64,000 bases of DNA. Source: Dysidea avara. Its lineage: Eukaryota; Porifera; Demospongiae; Dictyoceratida; Dysideidae. The notes under the pieces were generated by a model. That model searched no databases, had not been told where the DNA came from, and saw only the letters and a list, made by a program, of their open reading frames with translations. The position numbers were made by a program, and so were the translations under genes. The stretch spans positions 28,519,977 to 28,583,976 of the forward strand of contig NC_089275.1 in assembly GCF_963678975.1 (NCBI RefSeq), given 5' to 3'. This document shows positions 28,601 through 43,000 of this stretch, in pieces. The number at the start of each line of letters is the position of its first letter. Position 1 is the first letter of the stretch.

Positions 28601-30977
28601 ATCTGTACAGCGATTTTCAAAGCATTACCCCAAGTGGTTTATCTGGTAGGCGTGGCAAGCATAATAATAATAATAATAATAATAAAATTAGCTAATCTCG
28701 ATTGCGTAATTGTTACACACTGTTGATTTTTTCGCTGTATCTTCCTGGTTTTTAGCTCGATTTCTTTCAAACCACAAAAGGTTTGAGGTTCAATAGTTAA
28801 CCTTTCACCCACCGATTTTCAGCTTCTTCCCATACGCGGTTTACCCTGTAGGCGTGACAACATATTGGTGTTATTATTCGTGCATAATCGCTCATAACTC
28901 TTTGCCTGTTTATGGTATTCCAGCCAAAGTTGGTACAGAGATGCGCCTTTATACCCCCTTCTGTGTGCCAAATTTCAAGGCAATCGGATAACGCGTTCGC
29001 GTTTTATAGCAGTTTTTGTAAGTGTGCGAAAAGAGGAAGAAAAATAAGAAGAAAAAAACGAAGAAACTAAGCCAATTTGTGAAGTCGCATATCTTAGGAA
29101 TGCCTGAAGCGATTTCGCTCAAATTTGGAATGTGGAGTACTGAAGTTGGAGGGAATGTACACAGCAAAATTTGTCTTGTTTCATCAAGGCAGCACAGAGC
29201 TACGGAGGTGCGAAAATTGCGTTTTCTTTCTTCCTGTCAATATACACACGGGTTTGCGCGCCAGCTTCTTGGGCCACACGACACACTACCGTGTGTCTTG
29301 ATGTTGTTAAGATGTTGAGGTAACAAGAGTTTGTTGCTGAAGCCTGATCTAGTATTGGTAGAGTTGAAAGTGATGTAGTTATTGATGTTGAACTGATTAG
29401 TTGGTGATTTGATAGCAAGGTTTTTATCACTCTGATTTTTCTAGGCATGTGGCACACAACTGATCAAAAAGACCATTCTATGGGGATACACTCTAATACA
29501 AGATAGCAGCATTTTAAACATTAAAGTAAAACGGTCTTTATAAAGAAGTGGTCTTTGTTAGAAGGTGATCTTTATAAAGAGGTGACCACCAATTGAATTT
29601 ACCAAAGTACCGTTCCATTCCACCATTCCATTCCAGTCCACCATTCCAGTCCATTCCACCATTCCAGTCCACCATTCCATTCCACTTAATCCAGACACCC
29701 ACCAGACTGTGGTCATTACAGCTGCTGGTGATAGCAGTACACAAAGGGGAGGTGGCATGGGTTGGGAAATGTAGATCTCCTAGCAACCAAGTGACAGTTA
29801 TTGTTAGCACTACAAACAAACATGTACACATCTGCTTTTATGGTACCACTATTGGTTTTGCAAGGACATGTGTGTCCACCCAAAACTAATCATGTGCAGA
29901 CATTGTGCAATTTGTGCGGATTTTGTCTGTTGACCGCACATTAATTTAAGGCCTGAATTTGAGAGAATAACTGAGAGCTGGAAGTAATTTTAAGGAAACA
30001 GGGAATTAAATTAAAAGAATCATGGATACAGTTACTACAGGGTTTGATAGCAAATAAATATATACATTACTAAAATTACAAAAGTAACTACTGAATGACT
30101 ATAGCAGTGGTGGATCCAGAGAAGGCACAGGGGTTGTCTCTCTCCTCCCCTCCCCCTCCCCCCCAAATATTCAATAGATACTCTAATAAAGTAGTCAAAA
30201 ATCAAATACTCTAATAGAACAGTCACTGTATGTAACACTATTAAGAATTCTCTACTGAGTATGAAAACTTACATCTGCATAACCTATGCACATTTAGTTA
30301 TGTAGTCTACTAGGATTGGTTTTTTTTGCAAACTAAATTCACTTGGTCATTTGTATGTCATTCTTATATATGACAATTTACTTTAGGCTTAACTCATGAC
30401 TGTCACTGATCCCAACATGCAACTCACAATCAATTTAGACCACTTAAAAGTATAAGTGTATATTATATATTGGTGTATAAAAGTACTGTATGTCATCCTC
30501 CTGAAACATGTAAAATGTGTGTGGTGCTCCCCCAAACCCTCTGCTTTTTTATAGCTATATACCTACTACCCTGGTCATGGTGTGCCCCTCTTGTCTAATC
30601 CTGGATGCGCTCCTGTATAGGTCTGCTTGTAAGACAATTTTTAATCAAATGGTAGAGATAATTATAATTTCAAAATTGGATCTCATGGTACTTTTTGCCT
30701 AATCCTTGTAAAAAGATGTAAGAAGCGCACATACGTACATATACATAAATTTGACTTTAAACTCTGTGGTGCAGCTTGTTATTATAGTCTTACTTTTATA
30801 AGTCAAAGGTCACTTATAACTAGCCACACCAAGTCCCTTTTTTAGTCCCTGAAGAAATGTGAGTAAACTTTCTTGCTCAAGGAAATAGCAATAGCAACTG
30901 GGTATATATCAGTGAGTATTTAACCTGAAATCAGGCTTGTGCTCTACCACTTAGCTGTGATGTCTCCACACACACAT

Positions 30978-31024
<47 letters not shown>

Positions 31025-34000
31025 TGTGCAACATCTACATTAGTTACCAATACATATTGATTGTTTTTGCATTTATTTTAAAGGGCACCTGTCTCTCTGT
31101 AACTATTTTACTTCACTACTTCTTCTTGGCTGCATTCAGCTGGATGCTTTGTGAAGGAATCCTAATGTTCATTATGATCAAACTGGTGTTCTATGATGGA
31201 TTTTTTAAAAGGAAATTGTTTTTCTTTATGTTGGGTTGGGGTGAGTTATAACATGCTACAACCACTGTACTTTTCGCACCCATATGTGTATATTCAGGTC
31301 TGCCTATTCCCATTGTTGTTGTATCAGCTGCTCTATCACATGAACATTATGGCATTAATGACAGGTATGTAATCACTGATTGAGGTAGAGTGAAATGTCA
31401 ATATGCTAGTAAAAGATAATCTATACCCATAACAACCAAGCTGTGAAAAGAGTGTGGCCCCCCGAAAGAGCCAGGGTGAAAAAAGTTGTAAAATCAAAGG
31501 ATCAAAGGTAGCAGCCTGCATTGATGTACTTTAATGAATGTGATCATCTAAAATTTTGACATTAACATCATGCAGCCATTACTTTACCACCACCTTTGAT
31601 TTCACATTGTTTTCACCCTGGCTCTTTTGGAGATAGTACCTTTTTTCAACAGCTTAGTTATTTTGGCATAGACATCACTTTCTTTTTGCTTGTAATTGCA
31701 TACCACAAAATCAGCCTATTGGGACCTCATTATAACTTTTTTTCTAGAAGAATGATGAACATTGTTATGTTCTATATGTGATATTTTAATAGGCTATATA
31801 ATTTTTTTTGTTATTTATACTACTGTAAACTAATATTTTAAAATTATCACATACTGTATAGCAGGAAATTTCTGGAGGGTGTAATTTTCGGATATTTCGG
31901 AAAACTAAATATTTTCCGAAAATAAGTTTTCCGAAATTATTTATTCATATGTAGTCTACATTTAGGTAACAATCGCAAGTTGACATAGCACTCCTCAAGT
32001 ACTTCAAGGTGTGTAAACAGAGTGGCAATACCAGTATTTCTTATTTACTTGTTGACAACGGTCCGCTGGCTCTAGTTCTGCACTTGCTGTTGCCAATTCA
32101 AGCGTCACCAGAATGTTGAAGATACGCCAGTGGAAGCAGGAAAATGGGAAACCACGTGGTGTAGCTACATACACAGGAAAAGAAAAGCTGGCAGAAATAG
32201 CGAAGAGAGCAGATGTTTACGGGGATTAAGTGTCACTATTAGGCATTACGTGAAGTCCATCACATGTGGTGGAGTCCATCACGTAATCCATGACCTGATG
32301 ACGCACATAAGTCTTCACCTGCCTTGCCAGAGCATGATTCTGTATATTTTCGTCAAGTGCTAATTGTGGTGTTTATCTGAAAATTTATTTCTGAAATAGT
32401 TCACAGTGATCATTATCCAAAAATTACACCCTCTGGAAATTTCCCGTTATACGGTAAACTCTCCATAGGTCGACTTGCTTGTAGCTGAATTCCCTACAGG
32501 GCGACTTGTTTGTAGCATAACTCTCTACAGTATGACTTGTAATGTAGCTGAACTCTCTAACTGGGTGACTTGTTTGTAGCTTTGCTCTCTACCAGATGAT
32601 TTACAATCTAGCTAAACTGATTTTTAATGTAGCTGGACTCCCTACTGAGTGACTTGTAACCTTGCTGATCACTCTACAGGGTGACTGACTTGAGTAGATT
32701 TGTAACCTTCTCTGCAGGTTGACTTGTAACATTACATGGTGACCAGTTACATAGCTGAACTCCCTACAGATGGCTTGTAAGCTAGTTGAACTCTATACAG
32801 AAGAGACTTACAACATAGCTGAACTCTCAACAGAGTACTTTCTTATAGCTGAATTCTACTTGTATTGTAGCTGAGCCTGTTACCTGTTATACTGTAGGTT
32901 GCCCTGTAGAGAGGCTCTCTACAGAGCAACTTACAGTATAACAGGTAACTTCTTCAGAACTTTCTTAGGAAACTTTGGTGAACTTATCACTATAGAACTT
33001 TGGCAAGAAAACATTTGGCGAATTTGTTAGCTAATACAGATTTGTATTAGATGAAAAATATGGCAGAGTTTGTTCTGACTTGCCAAATTCGCCAAACTTT
33101 CCTCTCCTACCAAACTTCCTTACTATATGCTATGTATATACGCTGGTTAAAAAAGATTTGCTATTAATTTTGCTGTTTGCTCTACCATAATAGTTTTTGT
33201 GGATGATGTGGTTGTCTATGTATTGTTCAGTAGAATCGGTCATTGGTTGTAACATCTTGGTGCTCCAACTGGAAAATGTGTTTAACTCTTTCTAATGTGA
33301 ACTTTTGTGCATTTCAATTAAATGCTCACCCACTATGCTATTTTAGCCATGATCTCCACTGGGCCACATCTGTCAAGTACTTAGGTGTTGCTAGATCTAA
33401 GCTATCATGAAACAATCAGATGTCACATGTTTCTGCTAAAGTCTTAAACTTTTTGCACCATCATATGTATACCTGCCATTCTCCATCAAAACACAGAGCT
33501 TTTATGGCACTTGTGATTTCTATACTGGATTATGCTGTATGGAATCTCCACACTCAGAAAAACACTTCTACAACTTGAGATAAATGCAAAACTGTGGTGT
33601 CCACTGAGTTTGTAGAAGCAAATTATGTTCTCTTTCACAACTTCAAATGGTCCATATCCTCTGAAGAATGTAGTGAAGAGCTGCTCTAGTCGTCTCTCTC
33701 CACCCAATGGAAGTATTTGTTATTGTAACAATGATATAATTATGATATGCTCCATTAACTATATACCTATTACTGACTATTGTACCTTCTCTACTGCTCC
33801 AATTAGATCTCACTTACTTACTGTATGTCTCTTATGTAAGCAGTCTCCCTTAAACTCATAATAGATATTCCTTTTTTTATAAATAATATCTTTTTGTGTA
33901 ACTCCATCCCATTCAGCACTTTGCTCCTTTTTCTATCATGCCTCCCTTAGTCCCTTTGTGTCTCTGTTCAAGTTAGGTTTATTATTTTGTATGTACTGTA

Positions 34001-37000
34001 GATTAATACAATATACTTAATAATGTTGTAATGTATTTCATAATTCGTATATAATATTATGTTGTTTTTGAAGCAAATATTTCAAAAAAACTCCCCATGA
34101 CGGTATAATGAGACAAAAGGGACACAGATCTATAAAATACCCCAATGTTATCCACTATTGGGGCCTGTGATCTGTTTTTGTTAGAAACTTTTTGGACTAT
34201 TAGTTCCAACATCAAACATAGAGGGAATAAGTCAGTGTTTGTGTATAAATTATGCTTTGTTATCTTATGGCTAAACCAATAAAATATATAAAATTATGGT
34301 CAATTCCTTTAAGTGATTTACCTGGTAGGTGTGGCCAACAATCATTTTTATTATCAAAACTCTATCACATAAGTGTTACACACTGTCAGCAAATTTTCAT
34401 GGTAATTAACCAGCTCAATTTCTTCCGAACCACAAAAAGGTTTGATGTGCAATGGTTAATCTATCCATGTACCAATTTTCAGCTTCTTTCTATAAGCGGT
34501 TTACAATTTGGGAGTGACAACACATTGGTGTTACTTTTTATCAACAATAATTAATAACTTCACAAATAGGCACCAGCCTATTATACTGGCATAATTCTGT
34601 GCATAATATAGGTGCCTGAAAGCATCAAGCATACTTGCAAGCATAATAGGCAGAATAATTGTCGTATTGTAAGCAAAAATGTATGCCACAGAAAAAGACA
34701 ATAACAATTAAGAGTTCATTATATATATTATTATATTATGAACTCTTGATGATAATAGGACAGTTGATGTCACTGATATAGCATTAAGTAGCTATTTGAC
34801 ATGACTGTTATTATAGTTTACAATGTAGCCAAATTCTTAATGCACAACAAGTACTTTTACATTTAACCATAAGCGAAAGTTTATCATTATCCATTAGAAA
34901 GTAATAAAACATGGGAATTGGGCAAAAATTTTGAGCACAATTATGAACATAATAGGCAAACATTTTTAGCACTGCAGCATAGCATAATAGGTAGAATTAA
35001 AAGCATAATAGGCTGGTGCCTATCCACAAATGTTTATCATATTCAAACCACATTTTATTAATACCAATATTTGCCTTTGCACCCCACTTATGGTTGCCAA
35101 AATTTAAGGGATATTTTTGCCTTCTATAGCAGTTTTTGTAAATGTGCAAAAAGATAAACAAGAAACAGAGGGGAAAAGCAAAGAAATTAAGCTAATTTTT
35201 GAAAGGTCATACCTTGGAGCAATTTTACTCAAATTTGGTATGTGGAGAACTGAAGGTGGAGGGAAATTGCATATAAAAATCGTCTTATTTCATAAAGGCA
35301 GCACGGGGCTATGTATGCATGAAAATTGTATTATTGCTCTTCCTATGAGTAACACACTGGTGCAATGTGCCAGCTTCTTGAGCCACATGACATACTATGC
35401 ATTTGTCTTGCTTCAAAATGGCATTGCTTAACTGAATGTATGTGATGATCACTGAAGCTGTTTTGAAAGCACATGATTACTAAGTGCATCTTTATAGTGC
35501 ACATGTAATCATCCAATAGATGCACAGAGGCAAACAATTACAAGCCAACCAAACACAGTGACATGTATTGTAACTGTGTATAAGAATCTACTAAACAAAA
35601 TTGTAAATTGTTACTATCTTTTTCTCATAGATGTTGGATATCTGAAAAAAATGGTGCTATATGGGCTTTCATTGGTCCTATGTTACTGATCATTGTGGTT
35701 AGAGTAGATCAGGGTTTACAAAATATAATTTAACTTACTTTTTCAGATGAACTTGTTTATTCTAGTTATAGCCATTTATGAAGTGTTTAAAAGTAAATAC
35801 AGCAACATGACTACTGAGAAAGCAACTGCACTTGAAACTGTGAAGTAAGGACAATATTGTTTAATATGAATGTTCTGGTATTATACTACTAGCATTGGTA
35901 CCTGCCCAATGTGCAGGACCATGTGCACACTAACTAAAGGTCATAAGCATAAAACATCATCACCATGTATTCACACAGCATGCATGCATATGGAGATATA
36001 TATCACTTTTAGGCCTGAAAGCAATATTGTACATGATCATAATAACTAAGACAACTATAGTAATGTGTATACACCACACAGGTGTGTACTAATATGCAGG
36101 CTATATCTGTAACATCATTCCACAACTTTTAACTCACTGACCAGCATAAAATAAGTGACTGTAGCATTGGTACCTGCCCTACAGTGCAGGATTTTCCATA
36201 TTGTGCATGAATAATTATGTTGCACATTAAGCTTGAAATTACCCTTTGCTACCATGTCCGTATTGACTACAAGTATTTCAAAAAGTTTGGAATTTTTAAC
36301 TAGAGTAGGGACCATAGCACATCGATAAAAGTACTGAAACAAGCTGGAGTAGTGCACGATATTAAATCACAGTAAAACAATAAGTAGTGTTATAATCCCT
36401 ACTGTGCTCCAAGTAGGGATATAACACTTCTTATTGTTTTACTGTGATTTAATATCATGCACTACTCCAGCTTGTTTCAGTGCTTTTTTCGATGTGATAT
36501 GGTCCCTACTCTAGTTATAAATTCCAAATTTTTTGAAATACTTGTTTGTAAACTTTTTTTTGTAAATTATATTATATATATATTTGTTAGTGTACAAACT
36601 CAATCATGAGTATATTCGTACATATGTAGCTAGCTACTTATTTACAAATTTATATAATTATTAAATAAATCAAGAGATGGAGCTTGGATAATATGATCAT
36701 CTAGTTGGTTCCATAATTTTATTGTAAAAGGAAAGAAGGAGTTCTTATAAGCATTTACCCTTGTTGGCAACTGCAGAAATCTTTGATGATGACCTCTAGT
36801 TGTGGTGTAGTTTGGTCTAAACTGTTGGTGCACATTAATATCTACCATGTCATTAATTATTTTATACATTAGTGAGGCTCTCAAATTATTTCTTTGCTTT
36901 TCCAGTGTGTGCCATTATAAACTGTTCAACATTTCTGTAACACTAGCTGTTCTATTATAGTTATTCATCACAAACCTTGCTGCTCTATTATTATGATTGG

Positions 37001-40000
37001 TGACACATACTACATTTGAAATGGCGCTGTGCACCCCAGCTATATTGTCTGAAAAGTGACGTATCCATTACGCTTCATTGTCAGCTATGTTCAACCTGTT
37101 ACACAGCAGTACGAATCAAGAGCTGTTCACAAAGCATCTCTGTAACCAACACATACCGAAAGGGTTGGTGTCGCATTCCCCAGTTATATAAATTACCGTC
37201 TGAAAAGTGAAGTATCCATTACGCTTCGTTTTTGGCTATGTTTAACCCATTACACAGCAGTACGAATCAAAAACTGTTTTAAAAACACCTCTGCAATCGA
37301 AGTAGCCACTATGAAAAATATGGACGATTTTCATTACTAAGGGAAGCCATCACGTGCTACCACCAAATCGACACTTTTTGCTGTCAGCAAAGATGAATGG
37401 GACACAAAGGAGGACACTGGTAAGTCCATGAAGAATGCATTGTACGTACTGCGGTATGCCAAAAGGTACCTCTCAGACTCAAGCGATGTCGAACAGTGAA
37501 AAAATTAAGCCCGTAGCCTTAGCCGTTATCGAGTTACGCTTGTCTGAAGGCATCAGGCAGTCAGTAGAAAATTCCGTTGAATAAAAATTTTTAAAATTCC
37601 GTAGCAACTTGTTGGAAGCATTTCGGGTCGATCTGAAAGCTTGTTTGGGCTTAGTTTTACCTAAACAATACTGCCTCATTGTCGTCTGGGAAAATTGAGG
37701 CTATTTTTTGGGTGATGTTATTTCGTGGGCCATGCCTACTCCTTTGTGGTCCCTACTATACATTACTATCGTAGTGTATGATACAATCATTTAAATGCAA
37801 CGGGAACCAAGCATTAAACTTTAAGTATGCATGATGATGTCACATTTAACATTAAGCTGCATTCTGCCAATGATGCAGGCAGGTAAGCTTAACAGCAGAG
37901 CTACATGTGTGTAGCTAACCAAGCTTAACAACAGTAGTAGTACCACCACACAGGTGATGATGTAATTTATAATAGCAGATATGACATATAACTGACAGCA
38001 AAAAGAAAATTAATGTGTGTATAGTGTCAGTATACCTGCCCTACAACAATGGTACCTGCCCTACAGTATTAGTACCTGCCCACGGTACCTGCCCTACATT
38101 GCAGGAGTTTCTCTATATATTAAATATGTTTCACTTTCAAGTAAAATTGGGACTCCCACCTGTACAAAGTTGTGTAAGCACACCTACACTCCAGCAGTAC
38201 TACATCCATCAGTGTATTAAGCCTACCGTATACATGCAGGATTTCATTGTGACAAATGACTGACAATGGTAAGGATACTCATTCTAAATTTATAATGCTG
38301 AAACAGTATCTACTCTATAGATACAGTATAATATCATGTACGTACCTCCAGCTCACCTAACAATTATCCTTATTCCATACTAAAACCATTATAAGTTGGT
38401 GTCAAAGTATTTATACTGAATGGTAAACACAAAAAGAAAGTTGCACAAAGAAGGTTCAGAATTAGAGATAAATGTTACATGATAAGTTCTTATAATAATC
38501 ATAGAAAAAATATTGCACTAAAGATTGCCAAAGCAAAAAAAAAGAAAGAAAAGTCACCAACTGAATTGAATCCACACCTTATGCTTTAGAAGGTGCACAC
38601 CTTGACGATTTAGCTAAGCATCTAACATTAAAAGAAAAGCATTAAAAACTGTCATATAAAGGTATCCACACAAAAACAGCCAAGCTGTGAAAAATGGTGC
38701 GGCCTTAAAAATCCCGGGTGAAAAAAAGTTGTGAAATCAAAGGCGGCAGCCAAGAAATGGCTGCAATGCTAATAAATTTTAACAATGCACACAGCCATAA
38801 TTAAAATTTTTTTAACACTAACATCATTGCAGCCATTTCTTGGCCGCCACCTTTGATTTCACAACTTTTTTTCACCCGGGCATTTTAAGGCCGCACCATT
38901 TTTCACAGCTTGGCTGTTTTTGTGTGGATTTCACATCTTTTTGTACTTTATAAGGCCTCAAAACCAACCTATGGCTGACTTTGAGGTTTGTTTTTTACTC
39001 ACATTTCTTCTTTTCTATATAGATACAATGATGATTATTGAAGACAGACTTATAAATGTATTTCATTGCATGATTTAATTCAATATTTGATAATATTATT
39101 GTAATACTCTAATAGAGTGCACATTTTTTGAGGACTTTTAATAGAACATACATAGAATGGTCTAGAAAAATCTAGTACTTCTATTGATAGATCTATGAAA
39201 TTACAAATGTTTGATTATAAGCAGATTTCAACTAGAAATTTCATTTATAAAGCAGAAATTAAGTGAGGTGATCAGCCAAGGTAGCAGTGGTTCAATGGTT
39301 AAGGATGCAGGTGTTAGGTATGGAGATCCCTGGTTCAAACTCTGGTAAGTTTTCTTTTCCGACATTTTTTGCACACCTTTTTTACCCTGCAGTGACTGCT
39401 CTATTAGAGTACCTCGATCCCACGATTTTACACTTCTTTAGTTTTTGCTTTATAACTTTGTTGCTGTAACTCTATTGCTATTGTAACTATCAAAAGGCAC
39501 TGCTACGATGATCAGCCTATCTACACACCAATTTTCAAGTTATTTCTATACTTGGTTTACCCTGTAGCCATGACAGAAGATTGATCTTTTTTTACGTGAA
39601 TAAACGCTCATAACTCCTTGAATATTACGCAGATTCATAACAAGCTTTGTGTACGTGAATCCACCGTTACACGCTCTTCATTTGTGCCAAAAATCGAGGC
39701 AATCGAGTTACATGTTTGCATTTTATAGCAATTTTTGCAAAGTGTGCGAAAAGAAATCGAAGCCCCCATAGCCCCCCGTACGACAGAAGAAGAAAAAAAA
39801 CGAAGAAATTAAAACGAAATTTTGAACACCCATATCTCGCAAATGGCTATTGCGAATTTAATCAAATTTGCTGTGTGGCGTACCCTACTTGGGGGACAGC
39901 TATAATGCAAAATTGGTGTGTTTTGGAGAAGGGGCCATGGAGCTATGCACGCATGAAAAAGCTGTTTTCTTACTTCCTGTAAATATACTCACGGCGTGGT

Positions 40001-43000
40001 CGCTGGCTTTCTTGGCTGTTGAACTCACGGTTTTCTTTCTTCCTGTAAATATACTCACGGTGTGGTTGCTGGCTTTCTTGGCCGCACGACACACAGTATA
40101 GGTGTTTATTTGCGGTTTGCATGCAGTTTACAGAAAGAATTCAAGCGAACTTTTGTCTACACCCTTGCATTAATTGCACTGTAAATGACAAGCGACGGCA
40201 ATTAGAAGCTTCATTTTAAAATGCTGTGATTCTTAGATGATGAGTGCTTTGTTTACCAACAGCAACTGCTTCGATACACGCATCGGTTAGTGAGATAATC
40301 ATCTGACATCAAAGGAATGTAAACAGACTGACAGATGGCTTTTCAGCTTTATATATATATAGATTACAATAATATTATTACCAAATATTGAGGTAAATCA
40401 TGCATTTTAATAAGCCTGTCTTTTGCAATTATCACTGTGTCTCTATAGAAAAGAAGAAATGTGAGTAAATATAACCCCAAAGTAATTCATAGGCTGGTTT
40501 TGTGACCAAACTACAAAAAGAAGTGAAACCCACACAAAACAACCAAGCTGTGAAAAAATGGTACGGCTGTGCATTATTAGCATTAACATTATTGCAACCA
40601 TTTCTTGGCCACCACCTTTGACTTCATAACTTTTTCACCAAGGATTTTTAAGGCCGCATCATTTTTTCACAGCTTGGATGTTTTTGTGTGGATACAGATA
40701 TACACTGTAGTATACACAAGTTGTAAATAATTATGAATCATTATAGATCATTGTTGAAAGCTGCTGTGATATTTGTTCCCTTGCTTGGAACCACTTGGGT
40801 GTTTGGAATACTGGCTGTGAATGAAAATACAACTGTCTTTGCCTGGATATTTACAATACTGAACTCATTACAAGTAAGTACAATAAAACACATTTCTTAT
40901 GCTAATATTGGCATTTTAATAGGGTCTACTCATCTTAATTCTCTATGTGTTAAGAAATGAAAAGGTAAGTATGCAAGTAATCATAGACAGTGTATAATCA
41001 TGTGTTCTGATGGATCAGTTAATTTGTAGTATACCAAAGTATCATCAAAATCCAAGGTGATAAAAGTCACTTTATATAAAAATAATCAAGTACATAGGAC
41101 TGGGCCTTAAATTGTCTGTTATAATGATTTTTTTGCAATGCTTCTACCATAGAGTCAGGTTGTTAAGCACATGCACTTATAATTTTAGAAGAAAACTTTT
41201 TAAAAAATTGTGCTATGTTAGGTGCATATGCCTAACAAATAATTATGTTGCGCTTAACACGGAATCACTACGTTGTATATAATAGGGTAGCTAGTAGTTT
41301 GCGCCAGTCACCACGCCAGTGTATAAGGATATTAACTCCATTATCTGGGTGAAATTCTTCTGAGTGAAGGCTGATTTGCTGTATACATAGTGAAGGGAGA
41401 CCTCAAGGAGCTCGAGGAGACATTAATTTTCTAGCACTTCCAGCTTTTCTTCCTGTGTTTAGTTTTGTCACATGCTGAACCTCACATTTGACGAAGTATC
41501 ACAGCAAAAATAGTGTTCCAATACTACATATTCTAACCCCGTCTTTATTCAGTATTGGAACAACTATTTTTAAAAACTCCTTATAATTAGACAAAACGAA
41601 TGTCAAATCTATAAATGACTCTAATGTTATTCACTATTGGGGGCTGTGATCTGTTTTTGTTTGAACCAAGGTAGAATATTTGGACTATTAGTTCCAACAC
41701 CATAACATAGACGGAATTAATACAGTCAGTATTTGTGTATGAATTATGCTGTGTATGCTTATCAGCCAGGTTAATCGTGAATGCACTTAAGTAACATGTG
41801 CTTAATAGATACATATGCTCAACAACCCAACTGTACGGTATGTCATGATCCAGTATGCCCCAACTATGTCCCAACAAAATTGCTTCATGACTGCTCTATT
41901 AGAGTAGCATATGCATCTGTGAATAATATTTGAGCTTATGACATAATTATGATGACTGTTCAAGCAGATTATCTTACTTGTAATTTCAGTTGCACTCAGA
42001 CTACCCCAATCTACTCTTCATGCAATATGTGCAAAATTAAAGCTTCTCCAGAGTCCAGTACACTACTGTATAGCCTAGATATTTGAAGGGGGAATATTTC
42101 ATGGTTGAACAATATAATTTTTTTTGCAGATTTGCAAACAATCCCAGGTGTAATTTCAAAATATTTCAAGGATAAAACTTTTATTGTTAACCCCCGAAAA
42201 CTTTGAAATCAACAAAAACTCCCCCATTCCCCCTAGGCTATATAATTATCATGGTACTTGTACCTATTGTGCTTTGCTGACAGGATGCTCAATGCTTTGC
42301 CAACTTGTATTGTGCCCAAACTTTTTCTAGGTTTAGTATCAGATACAGCTACCAAGGTCTCATGTTTTCTTACCACTATTTTTCAGAGTATACAAACCGC
42401 CGTGACCACTACTATACTGTTCCACCATCAACCTTCAAAGCCAGCTACTGTCATGTACATTTTATTTATTATTTTACAGTTCTTGAGTATTGTGCGTAAT
42501 AAATGGAACAGCATTTCGGGAACCGAAAGTTCTTATATACATCAATCTGTAAGTGACTTTAGTAAATACTTTTTGAATATTGAAATTGTTTTTTAATGCA
42601 GAGTAAAGGTCATTCTGTTCCAAAGAAAGCAAAACATTTTGAAAGTGAGTATGCTAACCACAACATTATTATAACATTTTACAAGAGCCTCATTGTAACA
42701 CTATATATCTAATAGTTGAGAGCACATGAAAAGCCAAGTTATCTTATAGGAATAAACACATGTTCAGCTCTTTGATAGTATTAGTTTTGGTAGGGGGGTA
42801 GGTGAACAAGAACTGATACTGACTGTAATCAGTCTTCAAAGAGAACTGATATACATGTATATGTAATATATATGCCAGCATAATATAAACATGATAGGCT
42901 ATAGTGCTATGCCAGTAGCATATAAGGTAGATATTTCAAACTTATTTCTTTGAAAATAGATTGACACTCCCTAATAGAGCAGTCAGTGGAAACTGCATAC

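Larger units (their letters stand above)
19793..29301. mobile_element. Giant palindromic foldback element, 9.5 kb
   Basis: Order: TIR module R2 (+), 31-bp satellite in reverse orientation with a LINE insert, F1 hairpin, satellite in forward orientation, R2 (-). Left end ATCAAGACACACGATAGTAT, right end CTACCGTGTGTCTTGAT. Both flanks are consecutive parts of one LINE frame: left reads RHSYFHRLP, right reads ...NINNYITFNSTNTRSG...LNN on the - strand. Joining the flanks gives a plausible uninterrupted LINE with no target duplication of more than a base or so. It has no recognisable transposase, so it would depend on enzymes from elsewhere. The whole lies in the receptor's TM2-TM3 intron. Confidence 0.8.

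Noticed and set aside
31336..31781. Frames over the F1 hairpin (31336-31521 - and 31596-31781 +)
   Set aside because: Both come from the two arms of the same hairpin; no independent evidence for protein.
32130..32363. 77-codon frame in the MITE at 31857-32451
   Set aside because: Basic, uninformative sequence inside a TIR element; no homology signal seen.
39281..39345. A true tRNA gene
   Set aside because: A and B boxes are present but the acceptor stem does not pair and the T stem has a mismatch; it is part of a dispersed repeat.
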